Part shown: piece by piece, positions 12,001 to 25,100 of the stretch
How positions within the stretch are numbered: the stretch's first letter is position 1
How the letters are laid out: each line of letters opens with the position of its first letter
Source: Synanceia verrucosa
Taxonomy: Eukaryota > Chordata > Actinopteri > Perciformes > Synanceiidae
Length of the DNA: 64,000 nucleotides
NCBI GenBank assembly: GCA_029721515.1
Contig: CM056563.1
Coordinates: forward strand, 15,566,454-15,630,453
Reading direction: 5' to 3'
Program-made: the position numbers and the translations under genes
The notes under the pieces: generated by a model
The model's database searches: none
What the model was told of the DNA's origin: nothing
What the model saw: the letters and a program-made list of their open reading frames with translations, nothing else

Positions 12001-15000
12001 AAATGTTTCAATCTGGGTTTAGGTCTCGTCATAGCACTGAGTCTGCACTGTTGAAGGTGCACAACGATATTGTGCTGTCTGTGGATGCCAAGTGTCCTGT
12101 TGTTCTAGTGCTGCTTGACCTCACAACAGCCTTTGACACGGTGGATCATTCCTTCCTCCTGTCACGGCTGAACAACTATGTGGGCATCCGTGGCACTGCG
12201 CTAAAATGGTTCTCTTCTTACCTGTCCAGTAGGACCTTCTCTGTTATGCTTGCTGCTTGCTCCTCATCCGGTACTCCTCTCTCCTGTAGGGTGCCACAAG
12301 GCTCTATTATTGGCCCAATCCTTTTTTCATTATATATGCTGCCACTTAGGTCAATTATAGCCAGACAGAACCTTTATTTCCACTGTTATGCTTATGACTT
12401 ACAAATATATCTGCCAGTGAATCCCAATACTGACAGTGTATTGTATTGCTGATATCAAACAGTGGTTGTACCAAAATTTTCTTAATTTAAACGATGACAA
12501 AACTGAATGTATATTGTTTGGGTATACTGGAATAGCTGACTTGGGCACCTTATCTACCAAGCTCAGTCCAATTGTGAGGAATCTGGGAGTGATGTTTGAC
12601 TGTCAGATGAAATTTGACAAAAAATCAGCAATATTGTAAAGACCAGTTTTTTGGCTTCCCGTTCATCACAGAATAGATTTTAAACTTTTAATGGCTGTTT
12701 TTAAAGCTCTTAACGGCCTTTGACCAAACCTTTTCTGTTGCTGCCCCCAGGCTCTGGAATAAACTCCCCGCAGAAATACGTCTGACCTGACCTGAATCTC
12801 TTTAAGTCTAGCTTGAAAACATATTTTTTTAGGATAGCTTTTAAGACCCAGTAGTATGGTGGCACTTTTAGTCTATTTTTGTTTTATTTTATTTCTATTT
12901 TATCTCATTTAATTTTATTGCTTTTATTGTTCTTAATGTTTTTTAATTACTTTTATTTATTATTCTATTGTAAAACACTTTGGTTCCCCGTACGGTGCTT
13001 GTAAAGTGCGGTATAAATAAATACATTTACATTTACATTCAAAGACACCCAGCAATTTTCCATTACAAGGAAAGACATTTGAAGACATCACTCTAGCAAC
13101 ATTTGATATGTATTTTTCTGACGTCTTATTGGCTAATCAATCAATGCATAAAGAGGGGAAAAAAACAATGGATACTTGAAGGAAACTGTCACGTCAGGCT
13201 CCCTGTACCTAATCTCCCATCTGAGTGTGAATGGAGGGCTGTGATGATGGATGGATGGAACATGTGATCCACTGCCTCTGTTTGTGTATGAATGGAGCAG
13301 ACAGGAGGGCTGATTAGGTTACTAAGTGACCTACCGTATTTGACCACAGCAGCAGGCAGCTCTTGTTCACAGCTCTGTGGGGATTACTGTTCTATCATAG
13401 CTTTGAGGTTTGTGTTTTAGGTAAATTAATAAATTGGAGGAAACAGGAATAAAGTCCAGGTATGTTGGAGTTGTAAAGCAGGTTCCAAAAGACACCTTTT
13501 CAAATAAAATCCAGTTTCATAAAATAGTTGTAAATATTGTGTCCTTAAGACATTTTGCATGTGATGCTTTAGTCTTTGACTTGCTAACCATACCCAGGAA
13601 AATATCAATTTGTTTTTGTGGGTTATGTTACAGAAACTTTTGTTGGAGACTTTTTTAAGAGTTTCTGTCTCTTTAGTGTGTGCTGGAGCTTCTCCTCCAA
13701 TGTGTACGGTACTTCCTGCAGAGTATTCAGTTCCTACAGCTTTACTGACTCTCCCACAGAGGGTCTGAATCAACCAATACCACACAGTCCCTCTCTTGTG
13801 TCTCTGCTTTTCTAACACATACACACACTTCTTATGATACTCTTCATGTTTCTCAAACTCCACTTTCTCACCACCTCTAAACACCTTTTTTCATCTGCTG
13901 AATCTCTGTTACCTGCTTCTCTCTGGCTACCAGGACATGGAAAAGACTGGAAGTTTATCAGCAAGGATGAAAGGAGGAGGAGGTATAGGCATCACAGGAG
14001 GAGGAAGAGGAGATGGGGAGAGTCAGGCGACACCCAGCCGTCCTTATCCACCAGGAATACATCCCGGAGGTGAAATACTCAAGTTAATGTGTTTATTTTC
14101 CTGTTAGTTAGGTCTAATGTTAATGCAGGTTTTCAAATAGTTTTTCTTTAGATTTATATTTTGGTAATTTAATTTTGTGTCCTTCCTCTGTGTTCAACTG
14201 CATGTTACAGACTCAAACAGTTTTTCAATTTTCTTTTATCTTTTTTTTGTCTTTTGTCCTGTTGTTGAAGCCTCTTTTTCTGCCTTTGCTGGCATCAATA
14301 ATTCAGCTAGGTCTAGGCTGGTTCTAGGTTGATAAATAGATAAATAGTCCCCCAAATGCTGGAAAAATGCTGGAAAAAATGTCCAAGACAAATTACAACC
14401 GATGAGCAATGTACTGTCACAAACATTACATTTATTATTGTAATATATTTCATGTTGTTTAAGGTTGAGTGTCTTAGTGATACTGAATAGGACTGAGGTG
14501 TAAAGGTTCAGGCGTACAGTTCACCAACTGTAATCTGTCGCTTAGAGGCTGTAATGAGCAGTCGAACCTCATGGATAATGCATCAACAGCCATTCACTGT
14601 AACCACAGATGACTCCTTTACTCTCCATAGGCCCGCCACTCTCATTCTCTGTCTTGCAATACATAGTGTTCTTTATCACAACACACTCATGCTATCATTT
14701 GGTTTCTCTGCTAGTTACTGTGTTTGTTTCTAAAGGTTGTTTGTCTTTGCATTTCTTAGTCATACATCAGTCAGTCACTCATGTATACAATTCTAAACAT
14801 CACTACTTTGTCAGGGAATATTTTCAAGCATCTGAGACTAGATGACTTTTTACGTGCCACCTATCATACTGTACCACAGACTGTATATTGAACTCTAATA
14901 TGTTGAACTAATCACTAAGCTAAGGTGTCCCCTCCTGTTGGCAACAGCAGTGATGACAGAGACAGAAAAGGGGATGGACTGAAATGACTGCCTTTTAGTT

Positions 15001-18000
15001 TATTTCTAACAGTACACACTATATACAGTCTGATGGCTGGTTCACCAGTACTTTGGACACCTACATGAAACTTATGTGTTTTGGGTCGAAACTTTCAAAT
15101 GAGATATTTAATAATAATAATAATAATTAATTAATAATAATTTATTATATGAATATAATAATATTAAATTCGGTGATTTAAAAAAGGGAAAAGACAAAAT
15201 TCCTTACCATAATAAATTTGTGCTTTTATTTTATTTATTTAAAGACCAATGTGAACCTTATTATTAGCTCAATCCTATTTTCAAGCACAGGTAGCAAACA
15301 TGCACAATGTTTACATCAACGAGACTGTCTGATCCCCTAAAGCACATTTAAAACAGAGACAGAGTCCTGGACAACACACTGTTCTTCTCTAACTCTTACC
15401 CTGTTCCCTGACCTGTCACTTCTTAAGCTGTGCCAGTGCTTCCAGTAGCAGGAGGAATGATGCCACCCATCCCTGCCATGCCAATCCCCTCCCACCACCA
15501 TCACCACGAACAACACCAACAACAACAACAGCAGATGCAGCCCCAGCAACAATACCACCAGTACAACCTTCCCCAACACCCCTATGGCCAACAGACTTCT
15601 TCTACCATCACTCCTGCCACAAGTGTAGTTCCCACCCCATCGCCCACTCGTGCGACTGCTGCTGATAGAGATAATGTAGCGGCCCATGTCACTGCTGGTC
15701 TGCCGCCATTGCCCTCGCTCTCTGCCACACATGTGGCTCCAGGCTTGCCTGTGGTGACAGGTGTGCCAGGTACAGTAATGTGTTCTAGCATGTTTGGCCT
15801 GAAGCGTGTGGGCATGGTGGAGTGACAGTTCAGTATGGGTTAGATAAAAGCTGTAAAGTTTTTAAATCTTACATTTCATTGTGAGTTTGGAAAGTTCCAC
15901 TTTGTGGATTGTTTGAAGTGGAGGAGTCTACTAGGTCTTTTGCAGTGAACTGTGTGTGCTTCTACTGTTTATGTACAACATTGTCATCTTCGTTACATGG
16001 TGTTTGTTTATATATTGACACTTCTCTAGGATCGGAGCAGGCAGTACTGACTCAGCAGCAACAGGCCATCATCAACCAGCAAGCTATCATTCTGGTTTGT
16101 CATGTAGCCTCCTCTAGAAGACTCTGATATTACTGTTGGTGTATTTGCCTGAATACATACTGTATGTGTGTGTGTTTCAGGCCCAGCAGATGACCATGCA
16201 GGCCATTGCGATCCAGCAGCAGATGTTGTCCTCTTTTCCTCCTGTTGCCCCGGCGCCCCAGTCACCGCCCTCACAGCATCACACTCAACTCCCTCACAGA
16301 AGCAGCCCTGTGAGTCAGCACATGCACTGTTCTGTGGTTATGCATGAATGCTTGCCTGTGTGTATGAATCAGAAATATATGTATGTCTTGCAATAAAAAC
16401 ACACACAGCTGTATGACTGTTGTTTTCTGCAGACCAAGGACAGGGAAGAATCGCTGTACAACCCTGCTGCTGTACACCGAAAAATGAGTATGTTGATAGA
16501 TAATTATTGAAGCAATGTGACTTAATGATTTGAGGTTAGGAAGCCCACTGCATCAAATTGAAAATTTGGGACAGAGTCAGAGACTTTAAAGGGTTGCCCT
16601 TGAAGCTTACAGGTTTAGACACTAACCACAAATCACAACATTCCCAGTCTGAGTCTGCATTTGATCTAATAGGAAGCGATGTTCCAGGTCCAACACGTGG
16701 TCCCCCTCCTGAGGATGTGGTCCGATCCAGTGCAAGTAACACAGAGCGCATCGATCCCAGCCACGACATCAAAGACATCATCAAACAGCACCAGCCTGCT
16801 GACTCAACAACTCCATCTCGAACTGCTTCACAAAGGTAACACTCATGATTTTGTAACCTAGATAATAATATTCAGTGAACTCCCGTATGAATGAGATGAT
16901 GTGTGGATTCAGAGCCACCTTCTTCCTCTGAACCCCCTTGCCATTATTCTCGCTCACCTGGAACTGGGATGAGTGCTTGGAATTTTCTGGATTTATGTGG
17001 ACAAGAAACTTGTAAATGAGTCAGTGACAAAAAGGATTTGAATGATGAGCAATTCACATTTTTTTGTGAAATTTCCCTGCCTTCGTAATTGTAACTATGA
17101 CAACCACAGCATTCGGCAGGTTGCCAGTTAATATGATAAGCCAAAACACCAGAGCTAATTAACATCCAGCAAACTTCACAGAAAATGATGAAGGCTAAAC
17201 ATCATCACCGATGTGTTTTAACCCAATATTCTCTGATTGAGATCAGCCAAAAACATAAAACACTGAATTCATACTGGTGTATTGATACCAGACAGACTGT
17301 AAAGGACAGTCTTTCATTTGAAGATGCAGCTTAGCATTAGTTAGTTTTACTGTAGTTACAGTGGTTTTGCAAACCAACAAACAAATAAACAAACCCCAGT
17401 GAAAACAAAACCTCCTTGGCAGAGGTAAATAATGCACTCAAAGATGGTTCTTGATTAGAAGGTGTTTCTCTGTTGTTGGCGGTCAAGTATTACTGCACTT
17501 AGATTTACAGTAATATTTTATAACGTGTGGGACCTATAAACCCACGATCAAGTTTAACAAAGAAACAGCTGTTAGCCCAGTGTTCCAACATCTGTAACCG
17601 AAAACTGCTATCATAACTAGAAATGGATGAAATACTACAACGATGCTACGGCAAGGGGGAGCCAGGACGACAGGTCATCCTTCACCCCTACAGTCCGAGA
17701 TTGGGTACCAAGCCCCAACAGACAGCCTCAACACAAGAGCTGCTGACGTGAGAAGGATGATTGTGAACCAACTGGAAACCTGGAGCCTCTGACAACTACC
17801 GAAGCTGAGTTGTCAAGTACCTTCAGAAGATCTGCTAGAAGATGTGAATGCTGCAATAAGAACAATCCCATGAAAACTGGAATGTCTGGACCTGTACAAG
17901 GTCAACAGGACACTAACAACCTTGTTCTCCGTGAAGTTTGCTGGATGTAATGTTAATTAGCTCTGGTGTTTTGGCTTATTGTGTTACCTGGCGACCTGCC

Positions 18001-18225
18001 GAATGCTGTGGTTGTCATAGTTACGATTATGAGTGCAGGGAAATAATACAAAAAAAAACAAAACTGTGACTTACTCATGTTGACTGTCTGCTTATTTGTG
18101 TGTGTGGTTGAAGGAAAAGTGATGGAAAGATGTTTGCAAAGAAGCCAGACCCACATGATGAAGCTATGGAAATCCTTAAAGATCAGATGGCGAACCCACC
18201 ACAACCGGTACCCCAGCTCCACATT

Positions 18226-18264
<39 letters not shown>

Positions 18265-21200
18265 AACAATATCTGACCTATTTTTTGTCTCAGACTCAAA
18301 GGAGGCCTCAGTCCTCCTTACGTAAAGAAGAGGAAGCAGTTAAGGTTTCCAAGACAATCAAGTCTCGCCCTGCAGGGGCAAGTAGCTTCAACACAAGCCC
18401 TGCCCCTCCTCCAGGTGAACTTTCCACAGTAATGTGACATCAGTCCCCACTAATAAATAGCAAAATGTCAGAAAGGTCATCGCTAATTTCACACTTGAAT
18501 GTGAGTGGAGTAGTACCCTTAAATGTGTGTCTATGTTTGTTTCCAGTCTCTAGAGAGTTGCCGGTAGAGGAGGAGGTCATTCAGACTCAACTTCACAGCA
18601 GGACCAGTGATGAATATTATACATACTCTAACGTCCCCTGGAAACTCTACATGAGGAAAGAGGTGAGTTTCATAAGCACACAAACACATGAGCATAAATG
18701 GACAAAAATACTGTAATCCATGTTGCTCTGAAAACAACAAAGAGAAAGCTGAGATACACACTGTAAAAACATCTAAACTTGTGCTGAACATCAGTAAAAG
18801 GTGTTAATATCACATTTATGATTTAATAAGAAATATTTCCATTTTTTATATTTGTCTCTGCAGGTTTTCTATCCGAAAGAGACATTCAACAGTCCGCTGG
18901 TTCTGGATCTGATCTTCAGACAGGTTGATTTTTTTTTTTAATTTTATTTAATATTTATTTACTTTAACATCAAGAATTAAGATGGTAATGATTCCTGGAA
19001 AAAGTTGAAAGTAAAAATTAAAAATGAAAATTAGAATATAGTGTTTTCATTAACTTAGAATAAGCCTCTCATATCCACATAGGAAGTACAGTATATCTTC
19101 CATGGAGTCTGCCATGTTGCATCACCGTGTTTCTACAGTAAGCTAGCCCAGGAAGCTGGATGAACCAACACTGACTCTAGAGAGTTGTAAACTTTACCAC
19201 TAAATCCTATACACTGGTCCTTTAACCCTTGTGTCATGTCCTAATGATCAAAAATTACCTGCGTCAAATACACCTGAAAAAAATTCTAGCTTGCATGACT
19301 AACCAACCTGTCGTTCTTTTTCAGTGCTGAAATACTGCATTTAATGACTGGACACCATTCATTTTCATGACATCACAAAAACAGTTGTTGTTTTTTTTTT
19401 TTACTAACTAAAGAATAAATTATTATTATTTTTTAACAATAGTTAGTACTATGGCCCAAGGAAACAACTCTGATCGTTTTACATATCTTACATACTGTAC
19501 AATTCAACTACAAAATACAAATAAAAGATAATTTAGATGGTTTTCTCTGCTCTTAAATATAGTGATTGTGACATTTTTGAACCAGGTTTACACTGATTCA
19601 CAACAGAATGGTCCCAAAATGTCCTGCAGGTGGTGCATGACACCTTCTCTGAGGCCTGCATCCGTATCACCCAAGAGGAGAGACAGATGATGAGAGCTTT
19701 ATTTGGTATGGAAAACACACACTGACCCTGCATTTACAGGATGTTAAAAATTTTCAGTGCTCAACCCTGGATTTGATAAAAACTTAATCTTTGTGTCTTT
19801 GACAGCTGAGAACAAAGTGGATCAGGTGTCAGGAACGTATGATGAGAACGTTAAGAAGAAAGTGGTCACCATGGCCAGAGATTCATGGGAGATTTACTTC
19901 TCCCGTCTCTTCCCAGCCTCTGTGAGTTCTTGTGTCTTTCTTAGTTTATGTGGGTTAAACAGGATAAAAAGCATCAAGCCTCAGTCAGAATATGATATGA
20001 TGTCTGTGTTCCAGGGCAGTGTGGGGACAGGAGTGCAGGTGCTGTCTGTGTCTCATAAAGGCATCAAGCTGCTGAAGATGGTGAGGAGTAGCTCTGCTGC
20101 TTCAGACTACTTCAGAGTGCTGAGGCCTTACAGGTGAGTCTCATAGACTGTACAAGCGCATGGGTGCAGTGTGTGTAGTATCAGCCATAAGTCAACAATC
20201 ATGTCTTGGTATTGGAACATCCATTAAAAAGAGCAGAGGTGAAATTAGCTGTTGATAGTTGTCTAAGTGTGTCTGTGCTCTTTTTTAAATCTTAATTGAA
20301 TCATATTGAATAAAACTTCAGGAAAAGTGAGTGGTCATTTTCAGCTGTCTGTGTCAAGTGCTCCAGTGATTTGACCCATGACCCCTTTCTTTTTCTCTTT
20401 ACGTTGACTTCCTGGTTTTTGTATATCACTTCCTGATCAGCTACTCGGACATCCTGTTTGTGTCGATTCCATCTAAGAACATGCTGGAGTTCAACCTGAC
20501 CAACGAGAAGCTGATCCTGTTCTCGGCCAAAGCACCACAGGTCAAACACATGATCGACTACTTCCTCACAGAGCTTAAGAAGGTTAGAGGGCATCTGTGT
20601 GTGACTGTGTCTGTTTTTCATCGGTGTATTTGAGGATGACAATATAAACAAAGCTGTGTTTGATGTGTGTTCAAGCTGATCAGACCAGAAGAGTCTTATA
20701 AATTAAAAAAAAAATATCTGTCACCGTGCATTGACAGTTCTGGATGTTCAACACAGAGAACATATTTGTTCATGTTAACATGCCTGCATGATTTTGAAGT
20801 TTTGCCTTTATATGGTTTTAGAGTATCTAAAGTTCTCTCAATAGAAACTATAAATCCTGTAGACACACGGGACTGTGATACTTTTGCATCACGTCTATGT
20901 CAACATGCCACGTCTCATGTCAGGACTCAGAGTATGTGGTGGCAGTGAGGAACTACATTACCGAGGACAGGTCTCTGCTCAGCTTCCACAAAGGAGACAT
21001 CATCAGGCTGCAGCACATGGATGGACTAGATGCTGGTGAGATGCACACTCAGTATACTGAGTCACTGGCACTGTGGTATCTCTGTAGACCTGCTTTCTGC
21101 TTCTGTGAGCCATGTACAGTATGCCTCTGCTTTTCTGTGCTTCATGCCACATGTGTCTCGCTGTGCTTGTGTCTGTGTGTATATGTCTGTGTGTGTTCAG

Positions 21201-22071
21201 GCAAACATTACGGCTGCATAGTGAGGAAGAAGGTCATGCTTCTGGAAGAGCTCAAGAGAGACACTCCTGAGTTCGGTGGGTTTGGCAGATCTGTTGTGTT
21301 TTTGCTTTGCTCTTTTCATTTTGCCAGTTGTTTGTTTTAGTAGAACCTTAACCTCTGTGATGCTGCTTTTTTATAACATTTATTTAGAGAGCTTCCTTCC
21401 TTCGTCTTAAAGGATGAAATGCAGCCAGGGTTTTTTGTTTTGCATGTGACCGTTTTTGTTTGTTTGTAATGTGTTTCCATGTATATGAACCTTTCCGTAT
21501 ATCATCTGGTGCTTTGTGTGTGTATGTGTGTGTGTGTGTGTGTGTGTTTGTGTATACAGGCTGGCGGTTTGGGGCTGTGTACGGAAAATCAGGAGTATTT
21601 CCCAGCGAGTATGTCCGTCCTGTGGCTGCTCCGGACTTCCTGGTTCTCCCTGCTGATCGTGTGGAGCCTCGAGACAGACAGGGACGAGTCGCTGCGTCTG
21701 CTGCTATTGCCGTGGCGATGGGCTCAGCAGTAGCTGCCCATGAGCTTGACCTCTCCACAGAGGTGCAAACCAGGAAGTTGTTAACTCACAGTGTGGCTGG
21801 ATTTTCCTAAGCTACTTCCCAATTATGAAGCATGATCTTTATTTTCAGCATACACAGCAGATCACGAGAAAAAAAACTGGAATATGTCTGAACACCAGAC
21901 ATATTCCAGTTTCAGAATTTAGCATGACTGACTAATACCCCTATATTATGGTACACACTTTTGTGTATAGAGTATATGTTGGAATATTTTGGTTTGGCAG
22001 AAATAGAAATATTCTGTAGATAATTATGTCGTTGGGGTTCCTTTAAGTGGTACTGCTTCTTATTTCTGTGT

Positions 22072-22111
<40 letters not shown>

Positions 22112-25100
22112 CAGGTAGTAAATGAGATGTATGGGGACAGTCTGAGCGTTGAAGTGGAGGATTTGCCTCTGCACAGTGGCCAGTACCACATGGCTGAGTT
22201 TGCCAAGAAGTACTTCAGAGAGGTGCAGAGGAATAGAAGGTCAGACACACATGATGCCCAAATGTATGTCAAAATATCCTCACTTAATGGTCTACTGTTC
22301 ATTACATAAATGCCTGTATTTGTCTCACAGTGATCAAAAAGCCAAAAAGGGCAAGGAGGGCAGGGACCCTGCTGACATGGTCAAATTCTCCAAGGTAAAG
22401 CAGCTGACTTAAAAAATGTCTTTGTATTTTTGTAGATATTTTCTTCATTTTCAACAATATTGTGCATTTACTTCTTCCTTGTTGTGTTGTTTTGTCTCTC
22501 CAGTCACCGATCCAGGAGTCTCTGATCGATTTCTCAGACAGTGGGATGAACAGAGTGGCTGCTGACATCTTCTTAGGTGAGAGGAGAATAAAGGAAAGAG
22601 GACAGGGGATGTGCTGTGCGCATGAGGTAGAAGAGGATGGAAGGGAATTTATAGTTTCGTGTTGTAGAAGAAGACACAGGTCTTCAGATCTGATTTAGAC
22701 TTTGAAAGAGGAAGAGATGGAGTGAAAGATATATTATGATATATATCCACCAAAGGAACACACAGTTGCAGTCAATGTGAAACAATACATAGCTAAAAAC
22801 AGTATTACACTACATCCAAAAACACAATACAAAGAAGAAAATACAAAAAGTCTTACTCTTTCTTCTGTTTTGTGACATTATTTGTTTCCATGTTGACTGA
22901 AGTTTTCGTGTTTTCGTCCAGCCATAATGAAGTTCATGGGAGACTTCCCACTGAAAGGTCAGACAGAACAGGACCTGGTCACTACTATACTGAAGGTACA
23001 CAGACAAACACAAAAACACACTCTCTGACACGATGTATTAAGTAAAACTGAAAGAAAACATTAATGTACGTGCTCATAAATGTAGCTGAGCGGTGACCAT
23101 GGCCTGATAAAGGATGAAGCCTACTGCCAGGTGATGAAGCAAGTCACCGCCAACACCAGCTCCAAACCGTAAGACATTTTACATCCTGTGCTGACTGAGG
23201 ACTTCTGCTGTGGCCACTGAGAGGCTTTCATTCACAGGTGTGTGTATATTTTGTGTAGGGACAGTTGTCAGAGAGGGTGGAGGCTGATGTATATCCTGAC
23301 CGCCTTCCATCGCTGCTCTGATGTTATGAAGCCATTTCTGTGGAAGTTCCTGCAGGATGCCTGCAACAGTCCTGGGATGCAGTATCAAGGTAGATAGTCC
23401 ATCCAAGGAAAACAGCCCATCAGAAACAGCGCAGTCATTAATCCATCACTACCAGTTTGACTGTATTCTTATCTTAACTGACAGGTATTGCCAAGGCGTG
23501 TGAGCAAAATCTGAGGAGGACATTTCAATATGGAGGACGTGTGCAGTTTCCCAACAGCATGGAACTCAAAGCTATGCTGGTTAGTCTCCAATCCTGTGCC
23601 AAACCAAAAAGGAAACCACAATGCCAATTATTAAAGGAACCAATTATGTGATAATTACAGTATAGTGTGATTAAATACTTAAATAGAATGGACATGTTCC
23701 TCTGAATGCATCAAAAATGGCAAGTGTTTATTGTATTCTCAATATATCCACTAAATTATAATAAGTTACACTGTGATGGGGTGTTTTTATCTTTTATAGA
23801 ACTGTAAAATGAATTTAGGATATTTTTCACAGCTTACTTCTGTAACTAGATTAGATATGAATATGTGGAATGGTTTGAATTTAAATTCAATCATAGCAAC
23901 GCTGCTGTTTTTCTACTTAGGACATATGTCATGTTTAAGTGCTCTCAGGAACAGCTGGACACTCCACACTGATGTTAACTCACGCTTCCCTCTGTTTGGT
24001 TGTTTGGGTGTAGGCTGGGCGGAGCTCCAAGAGACAGCTGTGCCTGCTGCCAGGCGGGATCGAGCGGCACTTGAAAATCAAGACATGTTCTGTGAGTGGC
24101 ACGCACACACATGCACATAAATGAAAAGCATGATGCTATTGTGTTGTGTTGTTAGACACATCGTATGCATTGTAACAAAAAACAGATTCTGTATTTGTCG
24201 GTCAACATGGCTGCAGTGTTGTTGAGTTGTGACTCAGTTTCTTTAATTAAGGTTGCTTTGGATGTCATCGAGGAGCTTTGCTATGAGATGGGGCTACATC
24301 GGGTGGAGGCTCTGGAGGAATATGCCATCTTTTTGGTCACACACAAAGGTGACAAGGATCTAGCATGTCATAGTAAAGACCCACAGTGCAAACACTCAAC
24401 GTACAGCACTGAACTATAGATAAACAGACAATAACTCAAATGTGTTTCTGTGTAGGTCAGAATGTGCGTCCCTTGAACAAACGTGAATACGTCCTGGACA
24501 TTGCTACAGAAGCAGAGACAGTGGACGCCAACTACAGTCTGTGGTTCAGGAGAGTCATATGGAGTCTAGCTTTGAAACTGGACAATGAACTTTATGTCAC
24601 AATGCACTATAATCAGGTAGAGATCTACTCTCTGAATGAAGGACAGCTGACATTGTGTTTCTATTGTAGCTAATCATATTTGCTTGTTTTACAATGAATC
24701 ACACCAATCACATGCAGGATAAATTAGATATTACTTTTGTGTGACAGCAGACTCACTTCATCCATGACTGTCTGGCACAGAAGATGTGTCAAGAGTTTAT
24801 ATTTCCTGTCAGAAAATGAGCAGAGACATACGGAGAGGACCACTAACATAGCTAGACTCTGTATATCTCTTCAAGGTGTTACCAGACTACCTGAAGGCTT
24901 TGCTCAGTGTGGTTCCTCAGGGCAAAGCCAGTGACCCGCATCTACAGCAGATCGCCAGACTGTCTGCCCTACAGCACCGTGCCAAGGACACTGTCTACCT
25001 GCCCACCATGTAAATACAGTATACAGAGAAGTACATGCTGGAGTGCAGCTGCTCATTTCTGTTCTGCTTTTTTGTCCAAACCTGACCTGAGTCTGATGTT

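Larger units (their letters stand above)
13934..18414 (+). other. myo15a: myo15a exons 24-31: low-complexity inter-MyTH4 linker
   Basis: Exons: 13934-14069, 15428-15769, 16030-16094, 16181-16309, 16433-16487, 16613-16835 (or from 16673), 18114-18207, 18294-18414. The segment is rich in Gly (exon 24), His/Gln/Pro/Thr (exon 25) and Gln (exons 26-27: LTQQQQAIINQQAIIL, MQAIAIQQQM). Despite low complexity, islands match the mammalian protein: RMKGGGG, then HDIKDIIKQHQ and FAKKPDPHDEAMEILKDQM. This linker separates the two MyTH4-containing modules and is expected to be disordered. Confidence 0.85.

Noticed and set aside
10498..12639. Open frames as separate host genes
   Set aside because: They are consecutive broken pieces of one L2 LINE (endonuclease, connector, reverse transcriptase).
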